Positions 7,867 to 13,615 of a stretch of 13,615 nt of DNA are shown here, one piece after another. The stretch spans positions 14,496-28,110 of the forward strand of contig DQCI01000180.1 of the NCBI GenBank assembly GCA_003545125.1. Reading direction: 5' to 3'. The position numbers were made by a program, and so were the translations under genes. The stretch's first letter is position 1; every line of letters begins with the position of its first letter. The DNA is from Paracoccaceae bacterium. Its GTDB lineage: Bacteria; Pseudomonadota; Alphaproteobacteria; Rhodobacterales; Rhodobacteraceae. Under the pieces are notes generated by a model that saw only the letters and a list, made by a program, of their open reading frames with translations, searched no databases and had not been told where the DNA came from.

Positions 7867-8077
7867 CGCCCCTCCTTCCGTCGCGCGTTTCGGGGTGATA
7901 CCGCCGCGCCACTCCAACGACCCCAAATGGTAACGCGGGGCCGGCAGGCTCGAAACCTGTTCCCGGCGCTCGGCGAACCTCCCTCGCCCGCGGACGGCAA
8001 AAGCCTGTTTCGCGAGCAGCCAAACAGAATTCTGCCGTAGAATTTGCCTCCTCGATGATCGCGTCCGAGGCCCAAAT
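7867..8077 (-). other. Intergenic gap between the carbamoylase gene and atzF
   Basis: This is the longest non-coding stretch inside the right operon (211 bases). I see no conserved reading frame in it. Near its start, in transcript order, AATTCT and AGAATT form a six-base dyad around ACGGC, and CAGAATTCTG (8025-8034) is itself a ten-base palindrome. Neither is followed by a T-run, so neither is a convincing terminator. TACCAT is the best -10-like word upstream of atzF but has no good -35 partner. The gap may hold a separate atzF promoter or an RNA processing site; the sequence does not decide. Confidence 0.4.
7871..7877 (-). promoter_or_regulatory. Strong Shine-Dalgarno site of atzF
   Basis: Read on the minus strand this is AAGGAGG, a full match to the anti-16S sequence, followed by GGCG and the ATG at 7866-7864. 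It settles the atzF start against the upstream in-frame extension and against the two later ATG codons (residues 5 and 6), which are too far from it. The spacing of four bases is a little short. Confidence 0.75.
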
Positions 8078-8992
8078 TCAATCGGGGTCGGCCGCCGTGA
8101 TCACTGCATAGTCCTCCGGCGCGCGATGCAGGGCGAAATTGAACACATTCGCCCGGATCTCGGCGCATCGGTCGAGATCGACTTCGGCGGTAATCACCTC
8201 GTCGCCGCTGCCCGCCGAACGAGCGAGGATTTCACCCGTCGGCGCGACGATGAGGCTGCCACCTATCAGTTCGCTGCCCTCCTCGAGCCCGGCCTTGGCT
8301 ACCGCGACAGCCCACAGCCCGTTCTGGTAGCATCCGGCCTGAACCGACAACTCGTTGTGGAAGTATTGCAGGTGATCATGTTCCGGCGCCGGCGGGTAGT
8401 GTGCAGGAGTGTTGTAGCCCAGCACAACCAGTTCGGCGCCGCCCAGGCCGAGGACACGCCAGGTCTCCGGCCAGCGCCGGTCGTTGCAGATGCACATGCC
8501 GAGCTTGCCGCCCAGGGCGTCAAACACCGGAAACCCGAGATTCCCTTTCTGGAAATAGCGCTTCTCGAGGTGCTGGAAAGGTCGCCAGGTCTCGTTGTCG
8601 CGATGTCCCGGAAGGTGGATCTTGCGGTATTTGCCCAAGATCGCGCCCTCGGGGGAAACCAGGATCGCCGTGTTGTAATGCGCGCCCTCCGGGGTGCGCT
8701 CGGCATAGCCGAGATGGAAGCCCAAGCCCAGTTCGGCGGCGAGATCGAACAAAGGGCGGACCGTGTCGTTGGGCATTTCGGTTTCGAACCAGGTATCGAC
8801 CTCGGACTGGTCCTCCATGAACCAGCGCGGAAAGAACGTGGTCAACGCCAGTTCCGGGAACACCACCAACGCCGCGCCCCGGGCATGGGCGGTGCGCATC
8901 ATGGCGCACATCCGGTCGACCGCGGAGCTGCGCGGCTCCGCCTTGGCGATCGGCCCGAGCTGGGCTGCGGCGGCAATGAACTTCCGGCTCAT
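8078..8992 (-). CDS. N-carbamoyl-D-amino acid hydrolase-like nitrilase-superfamily enzyme (D-carbamoylase)
   Basis: A 304-residue nitrilase-superfamily amidohydrolase, the same length as Agrobacterium D-carbamoylase, which removes the carbamoyl group of N-carbamoyl-D-amino acids to give the amino acid, ammonia and CO2. The catalytic triad is visible as Glu47 (VVFPELALTTFFPRW), Lys124 (KYRKIHLPGH) and Cys169 (CICNDRRWPE). RPFQHLEKRYF, the histidine-rich YNTPAHYPPAPEHDH loop, and LSVQAGCYQNG are closely conserved with that enzyme, so the family call is strong. The loop before the lysine is three residues shorter. The ATG at 8992 overlaps the dpaL stop by four bases and has an AAGGGAG-like site upstream. 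No hydantoinase gene is in the window, so the carbamoyl substrate may be imported or made elsewhere. Co-translation with dpaL suggests its product is the DpaL substrate or a similar amino acid. Confidence 0.88.
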   Translation of the reverse strand: MSRKFIAAAAQLGPIAKAEPRSSAVDRMCAMMRTAHARGAALVVFPELALTTFFPRWFMEDQSEVDTWFETEMPNDTVRPLFDLAAELGLGFHLGYAERTPEGAHYNTAILVSPEGAILGKYRKIHLPGHRDNETWRPFQHLEKRYFQKGNLGFPVFDALGGKLGMCICNDRRWPETWRVLGLGGAELVVLGYNTPAHYPPAPEHDHLQYFHNELSVQAGCYQNGLWAVAVAKAGLEEGSELIGGSLIVAPTGEILARSAGSGDEVITAEVDLDRCAEIRANVFNFALHRAPEDYAVITAADPD

Positions 8993-10242
8993 TCGCGCGC
9001 TCCCTTGCCTGCACCGCGAACAGCCCCGGCCGGGAGACCCACCAGCTCTTCGTAGAGCGCCGGGTCGGTATCGCCTTCGGTTCCGAACACCACGACCCGC
9101 GAAGCGGCGTCGAGCCCGAGGATACGCCGGGCCTCGTCGTCGCCCAATGCCGCGTCCAGCCCCGCCAGTCCGGCGACGGCGGATTCGCCCGCAACGATGG
9201 CCGGATCATCGGCCACAGGGTCGGCAAGCCGGCGCATCGCGGCGACCGCCGAGGCATCGCTCAGCGCCATGACCACGTCCGCGTGATCGACCAGCACCTC
9301 CCAGGCGAGGGCAGAAACCTCTCCGCAGGCCAGCCCCGCCATCAGCGTGTCGAGATCGCCCTCGACGGGCGTCGGCGCGCCGGATCGGAAAGACGCAAGC
9401 CAGCATGCCGAAAGGTCCGGGTCGCACAGCACGATGGTCGGGCGCCCGTCACCCCAGCGGCGCACGGCCTGGGCCGTGACCGATGCCGCCATACCGCCGA
9501 CGCCGGTTTGCAGGAAAACATGGGTGGGGACCTCGTCGAGCGCATCGAAGGCTTCGGCGGCCATGACCTCATAGCCCTGCATCACGTCTTTCGGCACCTC
9601 CATGTAGCCGTCGTAGGAGGTATCCGAGACCACGAACCAGCCCTCGCGGGTCGCGGTTTCCTGCGCCGTCCGTACGCTGTCGTCATAGTTGCCCGGACAA
9701 CGGCGAACCTCGGCGCCATAGGCTTCGATCGCGGCTTTGCGGGCCGCTGACACAGTGGCGTGGATGAAGATCACGCATCGGCAACCGAAGGTCATCGCGC
9801 CCCAGGCGACCGATCGCCCGTGATTGCCGTCGGTCGCGCAGCAGACCGTGATCGCGCCGGCTTCGCCGGGGAACGCGCGCGACGTGATCTCGTCGATGGT
9901 GACCGGATGACCAAGCCCGCGCCCGAGCTGCGCCTGCAACAGCCGGGCCACGGCGTAGGCGCCACCGAGCGCCTTGAAACTGCCGAGCCCGAAACGACCG
10001 CCCTCATCCTTGTAAGACAGCGCGGCGATGCCGAGTTCCGACGCCAGCCCGGGCAAGGCGACAAGCGGGGTTTCCGCGTAGCCCGGCCATGCACCGATCG
10101 CGGCGCGCGCGGCGGCGAAGCCCTCATCGCTCAGGATATGGTTCTGCGCGGCGGTCCAGGGCGCATCCCTGCGGGCGCGTGTGTTGACTGCGAGGGTAAA
10201 ACCCTCGGGCGTGCCGGGGTTTCGTGAGATTTCTTTGGTCAT
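8989..10242 (-). CDS. dpaL: Diaminopropionate ammonia-lyase (PLP-dependent)
   Basis: A 417-residue fold-type II PLP enzyme that converts 2,3-diaminopropionate (and in some members D-serine) to pyruvate and ammonia. The Schiff-base lysine is Lys90 in RFGLGSFKALGGAYAV, matching RFGLNAFKMLGGAYA of E. coli YgeX. ATDGNHGR (136-143) contains Asp138, equivalent to the catalytic aspartate of that family; DTSYDGYMEVPKD and the TGVGGMAA phosphate-binding loop follow. The start is uncertain. The ATG at 10242 gives a family-like N terminus but its upstream bases are pyrimidine-rich (ACCTCCTCCC) with no Shine-Dalgarno site. A GTG at 10299 is in frame but lies in the loop of a hairpin. The stop overlaps the carbamoylase start. 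In E. coli ygeX also sits among ureide-metabolism genes (ygeW, hyuA, yqeA), which supports a role in degrading carbamoylated or purine-derived compounds. Confidence 0.9.
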   Translation of the reverse strand: MTKEISRNPGTPEGFTLAVNTRARRDAPWTAAQNHILSDEGFAAARAAIGAWPGYAETPLVALPGLASELGIAALSYKDEGGRFGLGSFKALGGAYAVARLLQAQLGRGLGHPVTIDEITSRAFPGEAGAITVCCATDGNHGRSVAWGAMTFGCRCVIFIHATVSAARKAAIEAYGAEVRRCPGNYDDSVRTAQETATREGWFVVSDTSYDGYMEVPKDVMQGYEVMAAEAFDALDEVPTHVFLQTGVGGMAASVTAQAVRRWGDGRPTIVLCDPDLSACWLASFRSGAPTPVEGDLDTLMAGLACGEVSALAWEVLVDHADVVMALSDASAVAAMRRLADPVADDPAIVAGESAVAGLAGLDAALGDDEARRILGLDAASRVVVFGTEGDTDPALYEELVGLPAGAVRGAGKGARE

Positions 10243-10280
10243 GGGAGGAGGTACTCGACAGATTGCGCCCGGTGTGGGCA

Positions 10281-10310
10281 GGAACCGGGCGACTTGCACC
10301 GCCCGGTTCC
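10281..10310 (-). repeat. Perfect 11-bp inverted repeat after dctP
   Basis: GGAACCGGGCG (10281-10291) and CGCCCGGTTCC (10300-10310) are exact reverse complements around an eight-base loop, giving a very stable GC-rich stem about ten bases after the dctP stop. There is no T-run on either side, so it is not a standard intrinsic terminator. In TRAP and ABC operons a stem-loop after the binding-protein gene commonly protects its mRNA and lowers read-through, so that binding protein exceeds downstream enzymes; that role is inferred here. Downstream genes dpaL to atzF probably depend on read-through. Confidence 0.7.
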
Positions 10311-10320
10311 CGTGTTGCGA

Positions 10321-11358
10321 TCAGAAGCCGGTCTTTTCTTCGTCGATCGAAGTCAGCATGGCTTCGAGCATAGCGGTGCCTTTTTCCCCGTATTGCGCCT
10401 CGATCAGGGCGCGCACCGCCGGCTGTGCGGCGGCCGCGAACTTGGCTTGTTCTTCGGGCGTGACCACGTTGACCTCCATGCCTTCCGCCAGCGCCGGCAG
10501 GCCTTTGTCGGAGGCTTCGATGACCCGGCTCATCGCCCGGCCAGTGTCGGTGGCGACGGAAGCGGCCCAGGACACGAGGTACTGATCTTCCGCGCTCAAC
10601 CCGTCATAGAACGCCGGGCTCATCGTCCAGATGTAGGGCGTGATCAGGTGGTTGGTGATCGACAGGTATTTCTGCACCTCGTCGAACTTGGCGAAAGCGA
10701 TGATCGGCACCGGGTTCATCTGACCGTCGGCCACGCCGGTCTGCAGCGCGGTATAGACCTCGGCCCAGGGCAGCGGGGTCGGTTGACCGCCGAGCGAGGT
10801 GATGATCGCTTCATGGGTGGGCAGCGTCATGGTCCGGATGCGCTGTTCTTCCATGTCCGCCACCGATGTGATCGGTGCCTTGGAAGAGGTGAAGGCGAAG
10901 AACCCGCCGGAATCGATCAGGCCGAGCACCTTGAGATCGGTCTCGGCTTCCAGATCCGAGACAAAAGCTTCGCCGAAGGACGACTCCTTCGTGATCACCT
11001 CGGAGGCGACACCGATGTTGGGGAAAGCGAAGGGGATGTCGAACACACCCACCAGCGGGTAGTGCTGGGCCATGCCGCCCGACGACGAGATCGCGCTTTC
11101 AACGAGGCCGGCGCGGACCTGGTCGATCACTTCGTTGTCCTTGCCGAGCTGACCGTTGGGGAAGAGCTGCACCTCGATGCGGCCGTTGGAATTCGATTCG
11201 ACGAGTGATTTGAACACCGACGACATTGCGCCGGAATGGCTGGCGAACGGGTCTTCGGGGTTCAGATGGGCGAGCCGGATCGTGATGTCGGCGGCATTGG
11301 CCTGCGCGGCCATCACCAGACCGGCAAGAGCCATCGAGGCGGATTTCATGAACGACAT
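10321..11358 (-). CDS. dctP: TRAP transporter periplasmic solute-binding protein, DctP family
   Basis: A 345-residue periplasmic binding protein. A signal peptide is clear: MSFMKSASMALAGLVMAAQ followed by the cleavage site ANA|AD after residue 22. The mature part begins ITIRLAHLNPEDPFA, the usual DctP opening. It contains RIRTM with Arg175 at the position of the arginine that binds a carboxylate in DctP proteins, then PLPWAEVYTALQTGVADGQMNP, the family hallmark segment. The ligand is therefore probably an organic acid or a carbamoylated amino acid with a carboxylate; context favours the latter. The ATG at 11358 has AAGGAAA seven bases upstream and is required for the signal peptide, so the longer open frame is not used. 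It lies 35 bases after dctM. Q-M-P gene order differs from the common P-Q-M order. Confidence 0.93.
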   Translation of the reverse strand: MSFMKSASMALAGLVMAAQANAADITIRLAHLNPEDPFASHSGAMSSVFKSLVESNSNGRIEVQLFPNGQLGKDNEVIDQVRAGLVESAISSSGGMAQHYPLVGVFDIPFAFPNIGVASEVITKESSFGEAFVSDLEAETDLKVLGLIDSGGFFAFTSSKAPITSVADMEEQRIRTMTLPTHEAIITSLGGQPTPLPWAEVYTALQTGVADGQMNPVPIIAFAKFDEVQKYLSITNHLITPYIWTMSPAFYDGLSAEDQYLVSWAASVATDTGRAMSRVIEASDKGLPALAEGMEVNVVTPEEQAKFAAAAQPAVRALIEAQYGEKGTAMLEAMLTSIDEEKTGF

Positions 11359-11393
11359 AGGATTTCCTTTGCTTGTGGAACGTGCTCGGTGGG

Positions 11394-12680
11394 TCAAAGC
11401 CCGAGCAACCGGGGAACGAAAAGGGTGAGGTCGGGCCAGTAGGCGATGAGCAACAGGATCGCGACTTCGGCGATGATGAAGGGCCACAGCTCGCGTGTGA
11501 TCGCTTCGACACTCTCGCCAGTGACCGAGGACAGGACGAACAGGCAGGCACCGACCGGCGGTGTCATCAGCGAGATGTTGAGGGCGAGGATGATCATGAT
11601 CCCCGCGTGCACCGGCTCCATGCCGATCTGCAGCGTGAGCGGCGCGAGAACAGGAGCCAGGATGATCAGCGTTGCGTTGATGTCCATGACCAGGCCGATC
11701 AGCAAGAGCAGCACCAGGATCAACCCGATGATCACCCGTGGGTCGTCGGAGACCGCCAGCATGGCTTGGGCGATGTCCTGGGGGATGCGGTTGTAGGTCA
11801 TCCACCACCCGAGGATCGAGGCCGAAGCGATGATGAGGAAGATCACCCCGGTGATCCGGGTGGTGCGCACGGCGATCTCGTACAGGTCAGGCCAGCTGAG
11901 CGCGCGGTAGATCACCCCGCCCACGAACAATGCATAGGCCACGGCGATGGCGGCGGCCTCGGTGGGGGTGGCGAAACCGCCGAGGATCGAGCCGAGGACG
12001 AAAACCGGCAGAAGGGCGGCCAGGAAGCCTTCGCGCAACGCGGTCCAGACGACCCTGAAGCTGGGTCGCCCGGTGCCGCCCGGCAAATTCTTGCGCTTGG
12101 CCTGGAAGGCGATGACGCCCATGCCGATGAACGCGATCAGCAATCCCGGGAGAATACCCGCGGCGAACAATCCGGCGATGGAAACGCCCATGATCGAGCC
12201 ATAGATGATCGCGAGCGTCGACGGCGGGATCGTCGGGCCGATGATCGAACCCGCGGCGGTGACGGCGGTGGCATAGGCGCGCGAATAGCCGGCCTTCTGC
12301 ATTGCCGGCACCAGCGTGTTGCCGAAGGCCGCCGCGTCGGCCGTCGCCGCGCCAGTGATGCCTGCGAACATCACCGAGGCCACCATGTTCGAATGCGCCA
12401 TGCCGCCGCGCATCCAGCCGACAAGCGCATTCGCAAGCCGTACCAGCCCTTCGGTGATGCCGGAGCGGTTCATGATCTCGCCGGCGAGGATGAAGAACGG
12501 CATGGCCAGGAAGGGGAACAGGTCGAGCCCGGCGAACACCCGATCGGGGGCCATGGTCAGGAACCTCGGCCCCATGTCGAGTATCCCGATCACGCCGGCG
12601 ACACCGATGGAAAAGCCGACCGGCATACCCAGCGCCAGCAGTCCAAAGAAGGCGACGGCAACAAGAAGCGTTCCCATCAT
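11394..12680 (-). CDS. dctM: TRAP transporter large permease, DctM family
   Basis: A 428-residue inner-membrane protein of the DctM family with about 12 hydrophobic segments, the normal length. It begins MMGTLLVAVAFFGLLALGMP, and has the family segments FPFLAMPFFILAGEIMNRSG, GGMAHSNMVASVMFAGITG and SIIGPTIPPSTLAIIYG, and ends with a membrane helix near LIAYWPDLTLFVP. It forms the sodium-coupled translocation channel with DctQ. The start overlaps the dctQ stop by four bases (12677-12680), and two adjacent ATG codons are available; GGGAG precedes them by five bases. The substrate is not determined by this subunit. Confidence 0.95.
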   Translation of the reverse strand: MMGTLLVAVAFFGLLALGMPVGFSIGVAGVIGILDMGPRFLTMAPDRVFAGLDLFPFLAMPFFILAGEIMNRSGITEGLVRLANALVGWMRGGMAHSNMVASVMFAGITGAATADAAAFGNTLVPAMQKAGYSRAYATAVTAAGSIIGPTIPPSTLAIIYGSIMGVSIAGLFAAGILPGLLIAFIGMGVIAFQAKRKNLPGGTGRPSFRVVWTALREGFLAALLPVFVLGSILGGFATPTEAAAIAVAYALFVGGVIYRALSWPDLYEIAVRTTRITGVIFLIIASASILGWWMTYNRIPQDIAQAMLAVSDDPRVIIGLILVLLLLIGLVMDINATLIILAPVLAPLTLQIGMEPVHAGIMIILALNISLMTPPVGACLFVLSSVTGESVEAITRELWPFIIAEVAILLLIAYWPDLTLFVPRLLGL

Positions 12681-13210
12681 TCGTCTCCCATCGGAGCGAG
12701 CGTGGAGCCGGTTGCGCGCGGGGCACGCTCGGCGAAATAGTCGTGGATCCCGATCAGAACGAGTTGCAGGCTCGCCAGTCCTGCGGCCAGGGGCACCCCG
12801 ATGAACGGATACCCCTTCGGGATCGCGTAGATCATCGTCAGCCGCGAAAACCCGCGGGCCGCAAAACCGATCCCGTAGATGAAGAGAATGAGAAAGAACG
12901 CAAGGGCGATCACGTCAAAGCTGACAGCCAGCCATCGGCGCAACCGCGGCGGCAAGCGGGTAAACACGAATTCGACGCCGATATGCTCGCGGTGTGCGAT
13001 GCCGGAGGACACCGCCAGCAACGCCATCCAGATCATCAGGTACCGCGCGAGTTCTTCCGTGAAAGTCAGCGGCAGCGGGATGACGTAACGCACCAGAACG
13101 CCGAGCCATACATCCAAGACGAGCAACACGAGCAGCCCCACGGTGAACCGCTCAACGAGCCAGTTGACCTTGAGGCTCCAGTGCCTGGCTTTGACGGCGA
13201 TGCTGTTCAC
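12677..13210 (-). CDS. dctQ: TRAP transporter small permease, DctQ family
   Basis: A 177-residue inner-membrane protein with four predicted hydrophobic segments: around FTVGLLVLLVLDVWLGVLV, LARYLMIWMALLAVSSGIA, FDVIALAFFLILFIYGIGF and FIGVPLAAGLASLQLVLIG. The segment TFTEELARYLMIWMALL and the following HREHIGVEF are typical of DctQ. The best start is GTG at 13210, since no in-frame ATG occurs before the second membrane segment; GGGGGA lies eight bases upstream as a weak ribosome site. It is the first gene of the right operon and faces the divergent RpiR regulator across about 100 bases. Confidence 0.92.
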   Translation of the reverse strand: MNSIAVKARHWSLKVNWLVERFTVGLLVLLVLDVWLGVLVRYVIPLPLTFTEELARYLMIWMALLAVSSGIAHREHIGVEFVFTRLPPRLRRWLAVSFDVIALAFFLILFIYGIGFAARGFSRLTMIYAIPKGYPFIGVPLAAGLASLQLVLIGIHDYFAERAPRATGSTLAPMGDE

Positions 13211-13233
13211 CCGGCGAATCCCCCGCGACCCAT
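13207..13233 (-). other. Possible eight-codon leader frame overlapping the dctQ start
   Basis: On the minus strand an ATG at 13233 opens the eight-codon frame MGRGGFAG, whose TGA (13209-13207) overlaps the dctQ GTG (13210-13208) as GTGA. This is the same start-stop overlap geometry used between genes elsewhere in the window. It could couple translation of dctQ, which otherwise has a weak site, but such a short frame can easily occur by chance. Confidence 0.25.
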
Positions 13234-13235
13234 AG

Positions 13236-13264
13236 TTGACGCGTCAATGAAATTCAGTTTTCAT
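13236..13264 (+). promoter_or_regulatory. Promoter-operator region between dctQ and the RpiR gene
   Basis: TTGACG (13236-13241) and TTTCAT (13259-13264) are separated by 17 bases and match five and four positions of the sigma-70 -35 and -10 consensus, oriented towards the RpiR gene. Two dyads overlap them: the perfect 12-base palindrome TTGACGCGTCAA (13236-13247) and TGAAA-N6-TTTCA (13248-13263). This placement suits an autoregulated repressor that also controls the divergent TRAP operon, and RpiR-family operators are often short A/T-ended dyads. The transcription start and the binding itself are inferred. I did not find an equally good promoter towards dctQ. Confidence 0.5.
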
Positions 13265-13311
13265 CTGGCGGAAAAGGATGAAGCACTCCTTTCTGACAAC
13301 GGAATCCCGAT

Positions 13312-13615
13312 ATGCCAAAAAACGATGCGCAATCCCCGGCCCCGTCGATCACTGTGCGAATTCATAAGGCATATGCGGGATTGCCGGACGGCGAACGCCA
13401 GATCGCCGATGTGGTGCTCGAAACCCCGGCTGAACTGGCCGTCGTGAATGCGACCGAGCTCGCGCGACGCGCCGATGTGTCCAACGCCACCGTCAGTCGG
13501 TTCTTCCGCCGGCTCGACTACGGGAGTTTCGAAGAGGCCCGTCAGGATGCACGCAAACTGCGCGCCGACGGATCGCCACTCTATACCGGCCGCACGGGGC
13601 GCACGGGGCGCACAG
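13312..13615 (+). CDS. RpiR-family transcriptional regulator, N-terminal part
   Basis: The first 101 residues of an RpiR/MurR-type regulator, cut by the window end. The N-terminal domain has the family pattern GLPDGERQIADVVLETPAEL, then the helix-turn-helix ATELARRADVSNATVSRFFRRLDYGSFEEAR. The SIS sugar-phosphate-binding domain expected downstream is not in view, so the effector cannot be judged. The ATG at 13312 is preceded by GGAA eight bases or so upstream, a weak site, and gives the usual short arm before the domain. It is transcribed away from dctQ across a shared promoter region, so it is the likely local regulator of the TRAP-dpaL-carbamoylase-atzF operon. The frame stays open to the end, through a nine-base repeat. 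Confidence 0.88.
   Translation, partial: MPKNDAQSPAPSITVRIHKAYAGLPDGERQIADVVLETPAELAVVNATELARRADVSNATVSRFFRRLDYGSFEEARQDARKLRADGSPLYTGRTGRTGRT
13591..13615 (+). repeat. Nine-base tandem repeat CGCACGGGG in the RpiR gene
   Basis: CGCACGGGG occurs twice exactly (13591-13599, 13600-13608) and a third copy begins (CGCACAG) at the window edge. The period is a multiple of three and encodes Arg-Thr-Gly repeats just after the DNA-binding domain, so copy-number change would keep the frame. The full length is not visible. Confidence 0.6.

Noticed and set aside
8126..9055. A 309-residue + strand frame opposite the carbamoylase gene
   Set aside because: It is antisense to a gene with a complete Glu-Lys-Cys triad and full family length; no domain is seen in it.
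10281..10310. Intrinsic terminator after dctP
   Set aside because: The stem is strong but no T-run follows on either strand, so I list it only as a stem-loop.
11373..12740. A 455-residue open frame on the + strand, rich in Asp, Gly, Arg and Glu
   Set aside because: It lies antisense to dctM, which has clear membrane segments and family motifs. The composition is the usual artefact of GC-rich third-position bias, and it has no recognisable domain.

Overview
This window comes from a GC-rich (about two-thirds G+C by eye) alphaproteobacterium. It is most probably a member of the Rhodobacteraceae or a rhizobial relative, judged from protein similarity recalled from memory, the codon use and the TRAP transporter. 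I see no tRNA, rRNA, CRISPR array, insertion sequence or phage gene. Coding density is very high. The whole window reads as a catabolic island for ureido/amide nitrogen compounds, built from two operons that face each other.

Left operon (+ strand, 1-6081). It holds the C-terminal half of an AmiE/AmiF-type amidase, a biuret amidohydrolase (biuH), a nucleoside/sugar-type ABC ATPase, a second biuH-like cysteine hydrolase, a DUF4089 small subunit (atzG type), an amidase-signature enzyme (atzE type), a 5-formyltetrahydrofolate cyclo-ligase-like protein and a DUF3225 protein (atzH type). Neighbouring genes overlap by 1 or 4 bases or, once, are separated by 3 bases, so this is one translationally coupled transcript that began upstream of the window.

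Right operon (- strand, 13210-6085). It holds a tripartite TRAP transporter (dctQ, dctM, dctP), diaminopropionate ammonia-lyase (dpaL), an N-carbamoyl-D-amino acid hydrolase-like enzyme and allophanate hydrolase (atzF). It is divergent from a truncated RpiR-family regulator at the right edge. The roughly 100-bp gap between regulator and transporter carries two dyads overlapping a plausible promoter.

How the genes fit together. BiuH makes allophanate from biuret. AtzE-AtzG and AtzH convert carboxybiuret towards allophanate, and AtzF splits allophanate to ammonia and CO2. No cyanuric acid hydrolase is present, so the source of carboxybiuret is open. One attractive idea is that the second cysteine hydrolase acts on triuret, whose product is carboxybiuret. 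An alternative is that the AtzE/G/H set acts on oxalurate, as the homologous HpxY/X/Z proteins do. On the other strand, the carbamoylase could release an amino acid that DpaL deaminates, for example N-carbamoyl-2,3-diaminopropionate to pyruvate plus ammonia. The common output of both operons would be ammonia. The two operons end only 3 bases apart, tail to tail.
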